Source: Pollutimonas sp963706785
Lineage (GTDB): Bacteria > Pseudomonadota > Gammaproteobacteria > Burkholderiales > Burkholderiaceae_B
DNA: 64,000 nucleotides
Assembly: GCA_963706785.1 (NCBI GenBank)
Contig: CAVPNJ010000004.1
Coordinates: forward strand, 496,001-560,000
Direction: 5' to 3'
The position numbers and the translations under genes are program-made. Shown one piece after another: positions 34,923 through 42,591 of the stretch. The first letter of the stretch is position 1; the number at the start of each line of letters is the position of its first letter. The notes under the pieces are model-generated. The model saw only the letters and a program-made list of their open reading frames with translations, was not told the origin of the DNA and did not search any database.

Positions 34923-35663
34923 ATGGCCCGGTTGATCTGGCTAGACGAGTACGCCCCGCTTCCGCATCCTGAACACGCTATGCCGGAAGGGTTGCTGGCG
35001 GCCGGCGGCGGCCTATCTATCGAGCGGCTGACCGAGGCTTACAGCAAAGGCATATTCCCATGGTTCAATGAAGGCGAACCCGTATTATGGTGGAGTCCAG
35101 ACCCGCGCATGGTGCTTCCATGTCGAGAATTCAAGGTCTCGCACTCGTTAGCCAAGAAGCTTCGACAAATTGCACGCAACGAATGCGACTCCGGGGCCCG
35201 GATACGCGTCACAACGAACACCGCCTTTATGCAGGTCATTGAGGCCTGTGCCGAACCCCGAAAAACTCAGCTCAATACCTGGATCTCGCCGGCCATTCAG
35301 TCGGCCTACGGCGCCTGGCATCGTGCCGGACGCGCACATAGCGTCGAAACCTGGATAGACGGCCACCTTATGGGCGGCATCTACGGAGTCAATCTGGGGC
35401 GTTTTTTCTTTGGCGAATCCATGTTCAGCCGCGCGAACAACGCAAGCAAGGTTGCATTGGCGTATCTCGTGGCCTTTTTGCTGGAACGCGGTATACAGCA
35501 CATAGATTGCCAGCAAGAGACAGCTCACCTGGCCAGCCTCGGTGCCAAGCCGATCAGTCGCGACAATTTCCTGGCCTTGCTTGAGCAAGCATTGAAAGAT
35601 CCGCCGCCTGCATGGGGTTCCGGCCAAATACTGCAATCAGGCAAACTTGCGCGCATTGAATAA
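34923..35663 (+). CDS. aat: Leucyl/phenylalanyl-tRNA-protein transferase
   Basis: Aat attaches Leu or Phe to proteins with N-terminal Lys or Arg, marking them for ClpS/ClpAP. The 246 residues have the family blocks GIFPWFNEGEPVLWWSPDPR near 38-57, HRAGRAHSVETW, GGIYGVNLGRFFFGESMFS near 155 and HIDCQQETAHLASLGA near 198. The gene is followed by bpt after 40 bases, a common pairing of the two N-end-rule transferases in betaproteobacteria. Confidence 0.96.
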   Translation: MARLIWLDEYAPLPHPEHAMPEGLLAAGGGLSIERLTEAYSKGIFPWFNEGEPVLWWSPDPRMVLPCREFKVSHSLAKKLRQIARNECDSGARIRVTTNTAFMQVIEACAEPRKTQLNTWISPAIQSAYGAWHRAGRAHSVETWIDGHLMGGIYGVNLGRFFFGESMFSRANNASKVALAYLVAFLLERGIQHIDCQQETAHLASLGAKPISRDNFLALLEQALKDPPPAWGSGQILQSGKLARIE

Positions 35664-35703
35664 ATGACGCCATAATAGTTGTACAGCCTTACCGAGTGCA
35701 GCC

Positions 35704-36432
35704 ATGAGCCATCCGACCGAATTAAAGTTTAAAACCTTGCAGTTTTACTCTACGGCGGTTTATCCGTGTAGTTATCTTCCCGGACTCGACGCACGATCGC
35801 AGGTAGCAGCCCCAACTCATCTTATCGATACCAGCACTTACTCTAGCTTGGTCGAGCAAGGTTTCCGGCGCAGCGGGCTTTTCACCTACCGGCCCCATTG
35901 TGATGCTTGCCAAGCCTGCACCCCCATCCGGATCGATACTCAGCGCTTCACTCCCAGCCGAACGCAGCGCAAGGTCTGGAAACGGCATGGCGAACTGGAA
36001 TCCCAGGTTATGCCATTGCAATGGAAGGCCGAGCACTTCGATTTGTACTTTCGCTATCAGCAGGGACGCCATCCCGGAGCGGGCATGGACGAAGACAGTC
36101 AATCGCAGTACCGACAATTTCTGCTTACCAGCCGAGTCGAATCGCGGTTGGTAGAGTTCCGCTTGCCGTCAGGGCAATTGCAAATGGTGTCGGTAATCGA
36201 CGTGCTGGAAACGGGACTTTCGTCCGTTTATACCTTTTTCGACCCTGATGCGCGGGGCAGCCTGGGCGCCTATGGCATTCTTTGGCAACTTGAACAATGC
36301 CGCAGCATGAAGCTGCCGTGGCTATATCTGGGTTACTGGATTCAAGAAAGCCGTAAAATGGCCTATAAAACGCAGTACACACCCTACCAGATACTTCGAA
36401 ATGGAGTCTGGACTGAGCCGGCCACCTTATAA
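35704..36432 (+). CDS. bpt: Aspartate/glutamate leucyltransferase Bpt (ATE-like)
   Basis: Bpt adds leucine to N-terminal Asp or Glu, a bacterial relative of eukaryotic arginyltransferase ATE1. The 242 residues start near the STAVYPCSYLPGLDARSQ cysteine motif and have the paired-Cys segment CDACQACTPIRID near residue 64-76, RHPGAGMDEDS, and SVIDVLETGLSSVYTFFDP followed by GAYGILWQLEQC. The gene ends 7 bases before pyrD. With aat it completes the bacterial N-degron branch in one operon. Confidence 0.95.
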   Translation: MSHPTELKFKTLQFYSTAVYPCSYLPGLDARSQVAAPTHLIDTSTYSSLVEQGFRRSGLFTYRPHCDACQACTPIRIDTQRFTPSRTQRKVWKRHGELESQVMPLQWKAEHFDLYFRYQQGRHPGAGMDEDSQSQYRQFLLTSRVESRLVEFRLPSGQLQMVSVIDVLETGLSSVYTFFDPDARGSLGAYGILWQLEQCRSMKLPWLYLGYWIQESRKMAYKTQYTPYQILRNGVWTEPATL

Positions 36433-36439
36433 AGCAACA

Positions 36440-37477
36440 ATGTCATTTTTATTTAACTCCTACCCTTTAGCTCGCTCCGTACTTTTTTCACTTGATGCCG
36501 AAGCTGCTCACGAGCTAACGCTTTCCTCGTTGCAAAAAGCGCACGACTGTAGCTTCACCCGCAATCTGCTCGCTGCTGAACCCGAACTTCCTACGTCCCT
36601 AATGGGGCTTAGGCTGCGCAACCCCGTAGGCTTGGCCGCCGGGCTGGACAAGAACGGGGCTCATATCGATGCGCTTGGAAATTTGGGATTTGGCTTTGTT
36701 GAAGTGGGCACCGTAACTCCGCAACCTCAAGCGGGCAATCCCAAGCCGCGCATGTTCCGGCTTCCGAGGGCCGATGCGCTTATTAATCGCCTGGGATTCA
36801 ATAATCACGGACTAGAAACCTTTATCGCCAATGTGCAAGAAAGTCAGTGGCGCAGCAAAGGCGGAATCCTGGGACTTAATATCGGCAAGAATGCCATAAC
36901 CCCCATAGAGCGTGCTGTAGACGATTATCTGTTGGGTCTCGAAGGTGTTTACCCCCATGCCGATTACGTGACCGTGAACATTTCTTCGCCGAACACGCAG
37001 AATCTTCGATCGCTCCAGGGTCAGGATGAGCTCGCGGGGCTATTGCTCCCATTACAGGAAAAGCGCAAAGCACTTGCCGATCAATGGGGACACCGTGTGC
37101 CCATGGTAGTAAAAATCGCGCCCGACTTAAGCACCGAACAAATCGACATCATTGCCGACTTGCTCCCACGTTACGATGTGGACGGGGTCATTGCCACCAA
37201 TACCACGCTGTCGCGCGATGCCGTCCAAGGCCTGCCGCATGCCAACGAAACCGGCGGTCTATCAGGCCTACCGGTGCATGAGCTATCGTTGCGGGTAATT
37301 AGCCGCCTACGCGAACAATTGGGCGCCTCGTTTCCCATCATCGGGGTCGGCGGAATTATGTCGGGCAAGCAAGCTAAAGAAAAAATGTCGGCCGGAGCCA
37401 ACGCCATCCAGCTATACACCGGCCTGATCTATCGCGGTCCGGCGTTAATCCAGGAATGCGTGCAAGCGATCACATAA
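36440..37477 (+). CDS. pyrD: Dihydroorotate dehydrogenase (quinone), class 2
   Basis: PyrD oxidises dihydroorotate to orotate with quinone in pyrimidine synthesis, at the inner membrane. From ATG 36440 it has 345 residues; the frame extends upstream into bpt but the family begins near FLFNSYPLARSVLFSLDAE, the amphipathic membrane segment. FMN-site motifs are NPVGLAAGLDKNG near residue 60-72, GFVEVGTVTPQPQ, NRLGFNNHG, the catalytic Ser in VNISSPNT near 177, and IGVGGIMSG near 300. A terminator follows. Confidence 0.96.
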   Translation: MSFLFNSYPLARSVLFSLDAEAAHELTLSSLQKAHDCSFTRNLLAAEPELPTSLMGLRLRNPVGLAAGLDKNGAHIDALGNLGFGFVEVGTVTPQPQAGNPKPRMFRLPRADALINRLGFNNHGLETFIANVQESQWRSKGGILGLNIGKNAITPIERAVDDYLLGLEGVYPHADYVTVNISSPNTQNLRSLQGQDELAGLLLPLQEKRKALADQWGHRVPMVVKIAPDLSTEQIDIIADLLPRYDVDGVIATNTTLSRDAVQGLPHANETGGLSGLPVHELSLRVISRLREQLGASFPIIGVGGIMSGKQAKEKMSAGANAIQLYTGLIYRGPALIQECVQAIT

Positions 37478-37514
37478 CGCTAGTATAAGAAGTGCACTTT
37501 GCTGGGCCAACGCT

Positions 37515-37556
37515 GAAGCCCCGAAGAATTGCTTCTTCGGGGCTTCATGTTTTTAG
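37515..37556. terminator. Terminator between convergent pyrD and phaP
   Basis: A perfect 14-bp stem pairs 37515-37528 with 37533-37546 around the loop TTGC, followed on the plus strand by ATGTTTTT. It ends pyrD and, read on the minus strand, may also stop phaP transcription. Confidence 0.88.
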
Positions 37557-37618
37557 CCGATGTAGATATGCTGCCGCAACATGGTACCGCGTTGCCGCTA
37601 CACCGCTACTGCACCTAT

Positions 37619-38200
37619 TCAGGCAGAGGCGCGACGGGCACGTGGTGCGCTCGATTTAGCTGCTTCCGCGGCGTCCGACGCAGCCTTGAAGGTTGCGTTC
37701 GTTGCTGCCGTGATGTTGGACTCAGCGGCATCGGCAGCCTGACGGGTAGCCTTGGCAACCGATTCGTAAGCACTATTGGCCGTTGCCAACGAGGACTTCA
37801 ACAAAGCAACGGCGCCTTCCGATCCGGTAGGGGCGTTCTTGGCGAGCTGGTCGATTACTTCGGTGACTTGTTGTTGGCCTTGAGCGATTTGCTCTTCGGT
37901 CAGCTTGGACAAATCTACCTGCACGCCCGAAACGATGTCATACACATGCTTGCTGTAGGCCAACGCCTTTTCAGCACCCGGCTGAACCAGAGCCGACGTG
38001 AAAGCCAGAGCTTCCTGGGCGTCTTTGACTTCGATAGCTTGCTGCGATTTTTCAGCAACTTCTTCCATCGTCGCCTTGATGACCTTGAGGTTCAAGTCGA
38101 CCAGCTTTTCGAAACCGCCGAAAAATGTGTTTTGAATAGCGAGGAATTTATCCAAAGATACTTTTTGGTTGGCCAACACTTGTTGAGGGATTGCGCTCAT
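37619..38200 (-). CDS. phaP: Phasin (polyhydroxyalkanoate granule protein)
   Basis: Phasins coat PHA storage granules and set their size and number. The 193 residues are almost wholly helical, with no signal peptide or Cys. The family core LDLNLKVIKATMEE-type segment appears as FEKLVDLNLKVIKATMEEVA near 29-48, followed by the amphipathic ALAFTSALVQPGAEKALAYS region and a C-terminal Ala/Lys/Arg tail (APRARRASA) that resembles PhaF-like DNA-contacting tails, though much shorter. ATG 38200 has AAGGA upstream. A strong promoter is visible at 38329-38356. No PHA synthase gene lies in the window. Confidence 0.92.
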   Translation of the reverse strand: MSAIPQQVLANQKVSLDKFLAIQNTFFGGFEKLVDLNLKVIKATMEEVAEKSQQAIEVKDAQEALAFTSALVQPGAEKALAYSKHVYDIVSGVQVDLSKLTEEQIAQGQQQVTEVIDQLAKNAPTGSEGAVALLKSSLATANSAYESVAKATRQAADAAESNITAATNATFKAASDAAEAAKSSAPRARRASA

Positions 38201-38328
38201 GATGTTTCCTTAAATGGAACCTATAAGGTTCGTGATAGTTGAACTAGGGGTTCAAGCGTAAATCTAAGGAAGGTTAAGCAAATCACCTACAGCTGTGAAA
38301 ACCTTCCATGCTGCATCGCACAAAACAA

Positions 38329-38356
38329 ATTCTACCTGAAAGATTTTTGCTGTCAA
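38329..38356 (-). promoter_or_regulatory. Promoter of phaP
   Basis: On the minus strand TTGACA (38351-38356) and TAGAAT (38329-38334) are separated by 16 bases; the start would be near 38322, leaving a leader of about 120 bases. GCACAAAACAAA (38318-38329, plus strand) touches the start site and resembles the PhaR half-site described for Ralstonia, as I recall it. Confidence 0.75.
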
Positions 38357-38361
38357 GAAAT

Positions 38362-38382
38362 ATTTGTTGCGGCGCAACAAAT
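38362..38382. promoter_or_regulatory. 21-bp palindromic operator next to the phaP promoter
   Basis: ATTTGTTGCG and CGCAACAAAT (10-bp arms) surround one G, a perfect inverted repeat. It lies 5 bp upstream of the phaP -35 box. The inner TGC-N3-GCA is the core described for PhaR sites. A similar 15-mer lies before iclR at 40464-40478. Confidence 0.7.
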
Positions 38383-38620
38383 GCACAAGCCCATAAGAAT
38401 ATAGAGATTTCTTGAGATTCTCCATCGGTTATAAGGGCTAAACCTAGGCGACAGCTCTCTCATATTGCCGTAGCATCCGCCCCAGCTTGATGACAAACTT
38501 TTTCTTCATGATTAATTGCTCTACTGCAATTACCAGAGCCCACTGCCATGGTAAAAATGCGGCGTTGCTTAATAATCTCTAACAACTTTTACTTGCCACA
38601 TGCATTCGGAGACTCAAGAT
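38383..38620. other. Non-coding gap before the TctC receptor gene
   Basis: About 240 bp with no reading frame. I see no strong promoter or fold; the tctC promoter should be in it. The ribosome site GGAG at 38610-38613 decides the tctC start. Confidence 0.5.
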
Positions 38621-39598
38621 ATGCACCACTCTTTTAAGCACAGTTCAGCCTTAGTTCTGGGAACTATGCTGCTAGCAGGCGCCGCTCAGGCTGCGGACTA
38701 CCCTACCCATCCCATCAATATGGTGGTGCCATTCTCGGCAGGCGGGCCAACCGATAACGTAGCGCGTTCGCTGGCCGAAGCCATGCGTCCTACCCTGGGC
38801 CAGGCAGTCATAGTGGAAAACAAGGGCGGCGCGGGCGGTACTATAGGCACCAGCCAGATTGCGCGCGCCAAACCCGACGGCTACAGTATTTTGCTGATGC
38901 ATATCGGGTTCTCTACTGCTCCTTCCTTATATAAAAGTCCCGGCTACGATCCCAAGGGCAGCTTTGAGCCTATTGGCCTGGTGGTAGATGTACCCATGAC
39001 CATTATTGCGCGCTCGGATTTTCCCGCTAATAACATCAAGGAACTGGTCGAATATATCAAAGCAAATAAGGAAAAGGTTTCGCTGGCAAATGCAGGTATC
39101 GGGGCGGCCAGCCATCTGTGCGGTACCATGTTCACGCAGGCAATCGGGGTCGATTTGCTGACCATTCCCTACAAGGGTACGGCTCCCGCCATGAACGATT
39201 TGCTGGGCAAACAGGTAGATATTCTGTGTGACCAAACCACCAATACCACCCAGCACATCAAAGCCGGAACGGTGAAAGCATACGCAGTCACCAGCAAAGA
39301 ACGAGTCAGCACATTGCCAGACCTGCCAACAATGCAGGAATCCGGCTTTAAAGATTTCGAAGTCGGCATTTGGCACGGCATGTGGGCACCGGCAGGTACG
39401 CCGAAGCCCGTTACCGACAAATTGGTTACAGCGCTGCAAACAGGGCTTGCGAATCCCGACTTCCAGAAACGCATGGCCGGTCTGGGCGCAACAGTGCTGA
39501 CAACGGAAGCGAATCCCGAAGCACTAACCAAGAAAGTGGCACAACAGGTTCCCCAGTGGGCGGACATGTTCAAAAAAGCAGGCCTGCAACCGCAATAA
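38621..39598 (+). CDS. Bug/TctC-family periplasmic solute receptor
   Basis: These receptors bind carboxylates for tripartite tricarboxylate transporters and are very numerous in Bordetella relatives. ATG 38621 has GGAG eight bases upstream and is chosen over ATG 38600. The 325 residues have a signal peptide ending AAQA-ADYPT, then the family hallmarks ADYPTHPINMVVPFSAGGPT, VENKGGAGGTIG near 65, and PYKGTAPAMNDLLGKQVD near 190. Members with KGGAGG bind dicarboxylates or aromatic acids; the ligand is not predictable. No TctA/TctB genes are nearby, so it is an orphan receptor. iclR converges from the right. Confidence 0.92.
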   Translation: MHHSFKHSSALVLGTMLLAGAAQAADYPTHPINMVVPFSAGGPTDNVARSLAEAMRPTLGQAVIVENKGGAGGTIGTSQIARAKPDGYSILLMHIGFSTAPSLYKSPGYDPKGSFEPIGLVVDVPMTIIARSDFPANNIKELVEYIKANKEKVSLANAGIGAASHLCGTMFTQAIGVDLLTIPYKGTAPAMNDLLGKQVDILCDQTTNTTQHIKAGTVKAYAVTSKERVSTLPDLPTMQESGFKDFEVGIWHGMWAPAGTPKPVTDKLVTALQTGLANPDFQKRMAGLGATVLTTEANPEALTKKVAQQVPQWADMFKKAGLQPQ

Positions 39599-39614
39599 CA
39601 TCGCTATAGGCCGC

Positions 39615-39640
39615 ATCAGGCAGCTGGAAAGCTGCCTGAT
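39615..39640. terminator. Terminator between convergent tctC and iclR
   Basis: A perfect 11-bp stem, ATCAGGCAGCT (39615-39625) with AGCTGCCTGAT (39630-39640), loop GGAA. The T tract is poor (CCCTTCC). It sits 16 bases past the receptor gene stop and 6 bases from the iclR stop. Confidence 0.75.
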
Positions 39641-39646
39641 CCCTTC

Positions 39647-40453
39647 CTAACCTTCGTATCCCAGGGCTTCTGATATTTTGGCAGCTGTACCAAGCAAAAT
39701 CGGTATCCATTCATCACGCATGCGCTCTGCCGGTGCCGAAATAGATAGCCCGGCCTGCAATTTGCCAGTGTCGTCGTAGACGCCGGCCGCGATACATCGC
39801 ACACCCATTTCAAGCTCTTCGTTATCACGCGAATACCCAAGGCGCCTAATCAGAGCCAGGTCGCGCTCTAATTGCTCAGCCTGTGTAATGCTATTGCGGG
39901 TCGTACCGGCCAGACCTGTACGCATCGCATATGCTCGCACCTGGCGCGGATCACTGACAGACAAGAAAAGTTTGCCGGTCGATGTCAGATGCAACGGCGC
40001 GCGGCCGCCGATAGCGCGCACGACCTGCATGCCGGAACGTTCGCTCCATGCGCGTTCGATATATACGATTTCGTCGCCCTGCTGCAAGGACAGATTAACG
40101 GTTTGCCCAGTAATTTTGTGCAGTTCGCGCATCGGGTCGATCGCGACCTCGCGCACATTGAGGCGGCCTTTGACCAACGAGCCGAGCTCGAGCAAGCGCA
40201 TCCCTAATTGATACAAGCCGCTATCGACCCTTTCAACGTAGCGCCCGACAACCAGATCGTTAAGAATACGATGCGTCGTCGAGGTATGCAGGCCCGTAGC
40301 CACCGCCAGATCTTTAAGGGGAACTGGCTCTGAGTGGCGGGCAAGTACGTCGAGCAAGCTCATGGCACGTTCCAAGACCTGAATGGTAATGGGCGAATCG
40401 CGAATCGACGATACGTTGGCGGGAATAGAGGTATATGAAGAAGATTGAGTCAT
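39647..40453 (-). CDS. IclR-family transcriptional regulator
   Basis: IclR proteins bind short palindromes and a small effector, often an aromatic or organic acid. From ATG 40453 the protein has 268 residues; the frame extends to 40513 but the family domain starts well after. The winged helix at about residues 22-90 includes LDVLARHSEPVPLKDLAVAT and THRILNDLVVGRYVE; the effector domain follows with SLQQGDEIVYIERAW near 120 and the signature EELEMGVRCIAAGVYD near 210. It faces the TctC receptor gene, whose ligand or catabolic pathway it may control. A palindrome lies 11 bp before its start. Confidence 0.92.
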   Translation of the reverse strand: MTQSSSYTSIPANVSSIRDSPITIQVLERAMSLLDVLARHSEPVPLKDLAVATGLHTSTTHRILNDLVVGRYVERVDSGLYQLGMRLLELGSLVKGRLNVREVAIDPMRELHKITGQTVNLSLQQGDEIVYIERAWSERSGMQVVRAIGGRAPLHLTSTGKLFLSVSDPRQVRAYAMRTGLAGTTRNSITQAEQLERDLALIRRLGYSRDNEELEMGVRCIAAGVYDDTGKLQAGLSISAPAERMRDEWIPILLGTAAKISEALGYEG

Positions 40454-40463
40454 GGCCTGGTTA

Positions 40464-40484
40464 TGTCGCAACGCAACAATTCCA
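40464..40484. promoter_or_regulatory. Palindromic site in front of iclR
   Basis: TGTCGCAACGCAACA (40464-40478) is an imperfect inverted repeat that matches 12 of 15 bases of the phaP-side palindrome core TGTTGCGGCGCAACA. It is 11 bp upstream of the iclR ATG, a place suited to autorepression. GCAACAATTCCA (40473-40484) also fits the Ralstonia PhaR consensus as I remember it. Confidence 0.55.
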
Positions 40485-40516
40485 TAATATGAAACAAACG
40501 CTCCGTCTGGCAAGAT

Positions 40517-41323
40517 TTATTTTTGTGGAGGGGTGAGTTCTCCGCCGACCTTCACGACTTCTGCTCGCAAGTAAGCAAGCGCCTCAGCGGCCGCTTGCGG
40601 TTCGCCCTTTACACCCAAGTCAATATGAGGAAATCCCGTCTCGCCCATGCTGGGCAGGCTAAACGCCTTGACTCCGGGCCATTTTCGTTCGAGTTCTTCA
40701 AGCGCGGGCGTGATGCGGGATTCTGGAAGCTTAAACACCAGGAAGGAATGTTCGACGCGATTGATATTGTGATGAAAGTCACCGTAGCGCGTGTCTAGCG
40801 TCCATTCCATCATGGGCCATGCCATGACGGGGAAGCCAGGCATGAATGTGTGGTTATGCAGGAAAAAGCCAGGTATCTTGTTATAAGGATTGGGGACAAT
40901 TTCGGCCCCCACAGGGAACATGCCCATTTGCAAGCGCTGCTGATTCTCGGGCAAAGACATATCGCCGCTGCCTTGGCCACGGCGCTCGTTATCGGCGCAG
41001 CGCTCGGCTATAAGACGCTCGGCTTCGGGGTGCAGAACCAGATCTATCCCTAAGGCTTGCGCGGCCGCCTGGCGAGTCTGATCGTCAGGCGTAGCGCCGA
41101 TTCCGCCGCAGCAAAACACAATATCGGGTGTAGCAAAGCTACGCACGAGTGTCGATGCAATAGTGTCTCGTTCGTCGGAAATGAACTCGGCTCCGGATAG
41201 TTGCATGCCTCGATTAGAAAGAAGCTCGATTAGTTTTGAAAAATGCTTGTCCTGGCGCCGGCCTGAAAGAATTTCGTCGCCAATGATAATTAATCGAACT
41301 TTAGGAGTTACAGCAGTTTGCAT
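40517..41323 (-). CDS. CinA N-terminal-type (MoaB/MogA-like) protein
   Basis: The 268 residues match the competence/damage-inducible CinA amino-terminal domain, related to molybdopterin-binding MogA. Visible are IIIGDEILSGRRQDKHF near 12-28, the conserved FCCGGIGATPDDQTRQAAA near 70-88 with the GGxGxTxDD pattern, and GFFLHNHTFMPGFPVMAW, which replaces the usual LPGVP segment. The C-terminal nicotinamide-nucleotide amidase domain of full CinA is absent. Activity of stand-alone members is uncertain; COG1058-like pyrophosphatase activity is plausible. Adjacent to the EI24 gene (2-base gap) in one transcript. Confidence 0.88.
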   Translation of the reverse strand: MQTAVTPKVRLIIIGDEILSGRRQDKHFSKLIELLSNRGMQLSGAEFISDERDTIASTLVRSFATPDIVFCCGGIGATPDDQTRQAAAQALGIDLVLHPEAERLIAERCADNERRGQGSGDMSLPENQQRLQMGMFPVGAEIVPNPYNKIPGFFLHNHTFMPGFPVMAWPMMEWTLDTRYGDFHHNINRVEHSFLVFKLPESRITPALEELERKWPGVKAFSLPSMGETGFPHIDLGVKGEPQAAAEALAYLRAEVVKVGGELTPPQK

Positions 41324-41325
41324 AA

Positions 41326-42141
41326 TTAGGACCTTGATCCAGATAATTCGGCGTCGAGGACGGATTGTGAGCGCAACTGCCGCAAGGCTTCAAGGCTGAA
41401 ATGAGCGAATACCAGCGCAGAAAAAACCGGTAATACAAGCCATGCGGGTGGAAACAGATTGACCAGGGAAAGACAAAACCCTATTAACCATAACTGTCGA
41501 TTATGCCGGCTAAACAGGAAACGGCGTTCCTCGGGATTTGCGTGTTCGATGACGGCGTCGACACGCAGCATACGAGTAAAGGCGAAGGTCCACCAGAAAA
41601 TGGGCAGAAGTACGGGAAACGGCGGAATAAGCCATAACGGCATCGTAATCAGCCAACCGACGGCGAACAAGGTTCCGACCCAGACGGCGTTCCAGGTTCC
41701 CACGGCGGTACTGTATTTGCCTTGGCGCACTATGCCTTTATATTCGCGCGTTTCAAGATGCCGCAAGACAATAGGCATAACGAAAACTGCCGCTATCACC
41801 AGACCCAATATGCCGGACATGGGCAGCAATATAGCAACTGCGAGCAGAGGTATCAAATAAAGCTTGATGGAAAACAAGCCTATAGCAAGCAGCCATTGGT
41901 CGACCTGATTGACGATTTCCCAGTCGGCGGCTTCAGCATTGAGCCAGCTGGTCAGTGGCGTCCAGAAGGCCCAAAGCAATACAATAGCTCCCAGCAGGGC
42001 AATAATGAAGGGCAAAAACAAGGTCGCCAGCATTTTCGGATGACATTGCGACACCAATGCCCTTTTAAACGCAAGGCCGACCGCCCCCACTCCGCCAACA
42101 GCCGGGGGGCGTGCGCGAACTGCTAGATTAGAATTGTTCAT
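41326..42141 (-). CDS. EI24/CysZ-like membrane protein
   Basis: A 271-residue inner membrane protein with about six hydrophobic helices, for example TLFLPFIIALLGAIVLLWAF near 40-60 and LFSIKLYLIPLLAVAILL near 95. The length and the helix plan, including the amphipathic AFTRMLRVDAVIEHANPEER loop, agree with the EI24 domain family that includes CysZ (sulphate import). Nearby genes do not concern sulphur, so no substrate is assigned. It starts at ATG 42141, divergent from the thioredoxin-like gene. Confidence 0.8.
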   Translation of the reverse strand: MNNSNLAVRARPPAVGGVGAVGLAFKRALVSQCHPKMLATLFLPFIIALLGAIVLLWAFWTPLTSWLNAEAADWEIVNQVDQWLLAIGLFSIKLYLIPLLAVAILLPMSGILGLVIAAVFVMPIVLRHLETREYKGIVRQGKYSTAVGTWNAVWVGTLFAVGWLITMPLWLIPPFPVLLPIFWWTFAFTRMLRVDAVIEHANPEERRFLFSRHNRQLWLIGFCLSLVNLFPPAWLVLPVFSALVFAHFSLEALRQLRSQSVLDAELSGSRS

Positions 42142-42186
42142 AGTTCGAGTCTTGAATTGATGACCTGACTATCATAGTCAAACCGG

Positions 42187-42591
42187 ATGCCATTTGTCTT
42201 TATGCCTGTATATGATTCCAAACACGATGCACCCGCGCTCCGTTCCCGTCTGAAAGAAAACACGGGTTTGGTCGTTGCTTGCTATTGCGCCGCCTGGTGC
42301 GACACCTGCACCGAATACCGGCCGGACTTCGCTTTGCTTGCAGAGCAGTGGCCGCAGCACACCTTTGTCTGGATAGACATCGAAGAAAGCCCGGAACTAC
42401 TGGATGAGGATGACGTCGAAAATTTTCCGACGGTATTGATACAAGGCCCGAACGGGAACCTGTTTTATGGCACCATGCTGCCGTATATCAGCCATCTGGC
42501 GCGCCTGATTAGTCATATGGATGACCGCACGCCAGTTACTGATGGCGGACCTGCATTATTACAGGACTTGCTAGCCCCTGCCGCCCAGTAA
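42187..42591 (+). CDS. Thioredoxin-like protein
   Basis: A 134-residue cytoplasmic protein with a thioredoxin fold: the active site is AAWCDTCTEYRP near residues 37-48, in the usual place after the first helix and strand, followed by FVWIDIEESPELLDEDDV and the cis-proline FPTVLIQGPNG near 80. Start is ATG 42187 or ATG 42202; neither has a clear ribosome site. Its 3' end overlaps the convergent rhlE gene by 21 bases. Such small proteins may reduce cytoplasmic disulphides; the partner is unknown. Confidence 0.87.
   Translation: MPFVFMPVYDSKHDAPALRSRLKENTGLVVACYCAAWCDTCTEYRPDFALLAEQWPQHTFVWIDIEESPELLDEDDVENFPTVLIQGPNGNLFYGTMLPYISHLARLISHMDDRTPVTDGGPALLQDLLAPAAQ

Noticed and set aside
37529..38242. 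237-codon plus-strand frame opposite phaP
   Set aside because: It mirrors the phasin gene; its composition (many Arg, Cys, Ser) is that of an antisense shadow, and phaP has a promoter, a ribosome site and family motifs.
41722..42126. 134-codon plus-strand frame opposite the EI24-type gene
   Set aside because: Antisense shadow rich in Gln, His and Arg with no ribosome site or family pattern.
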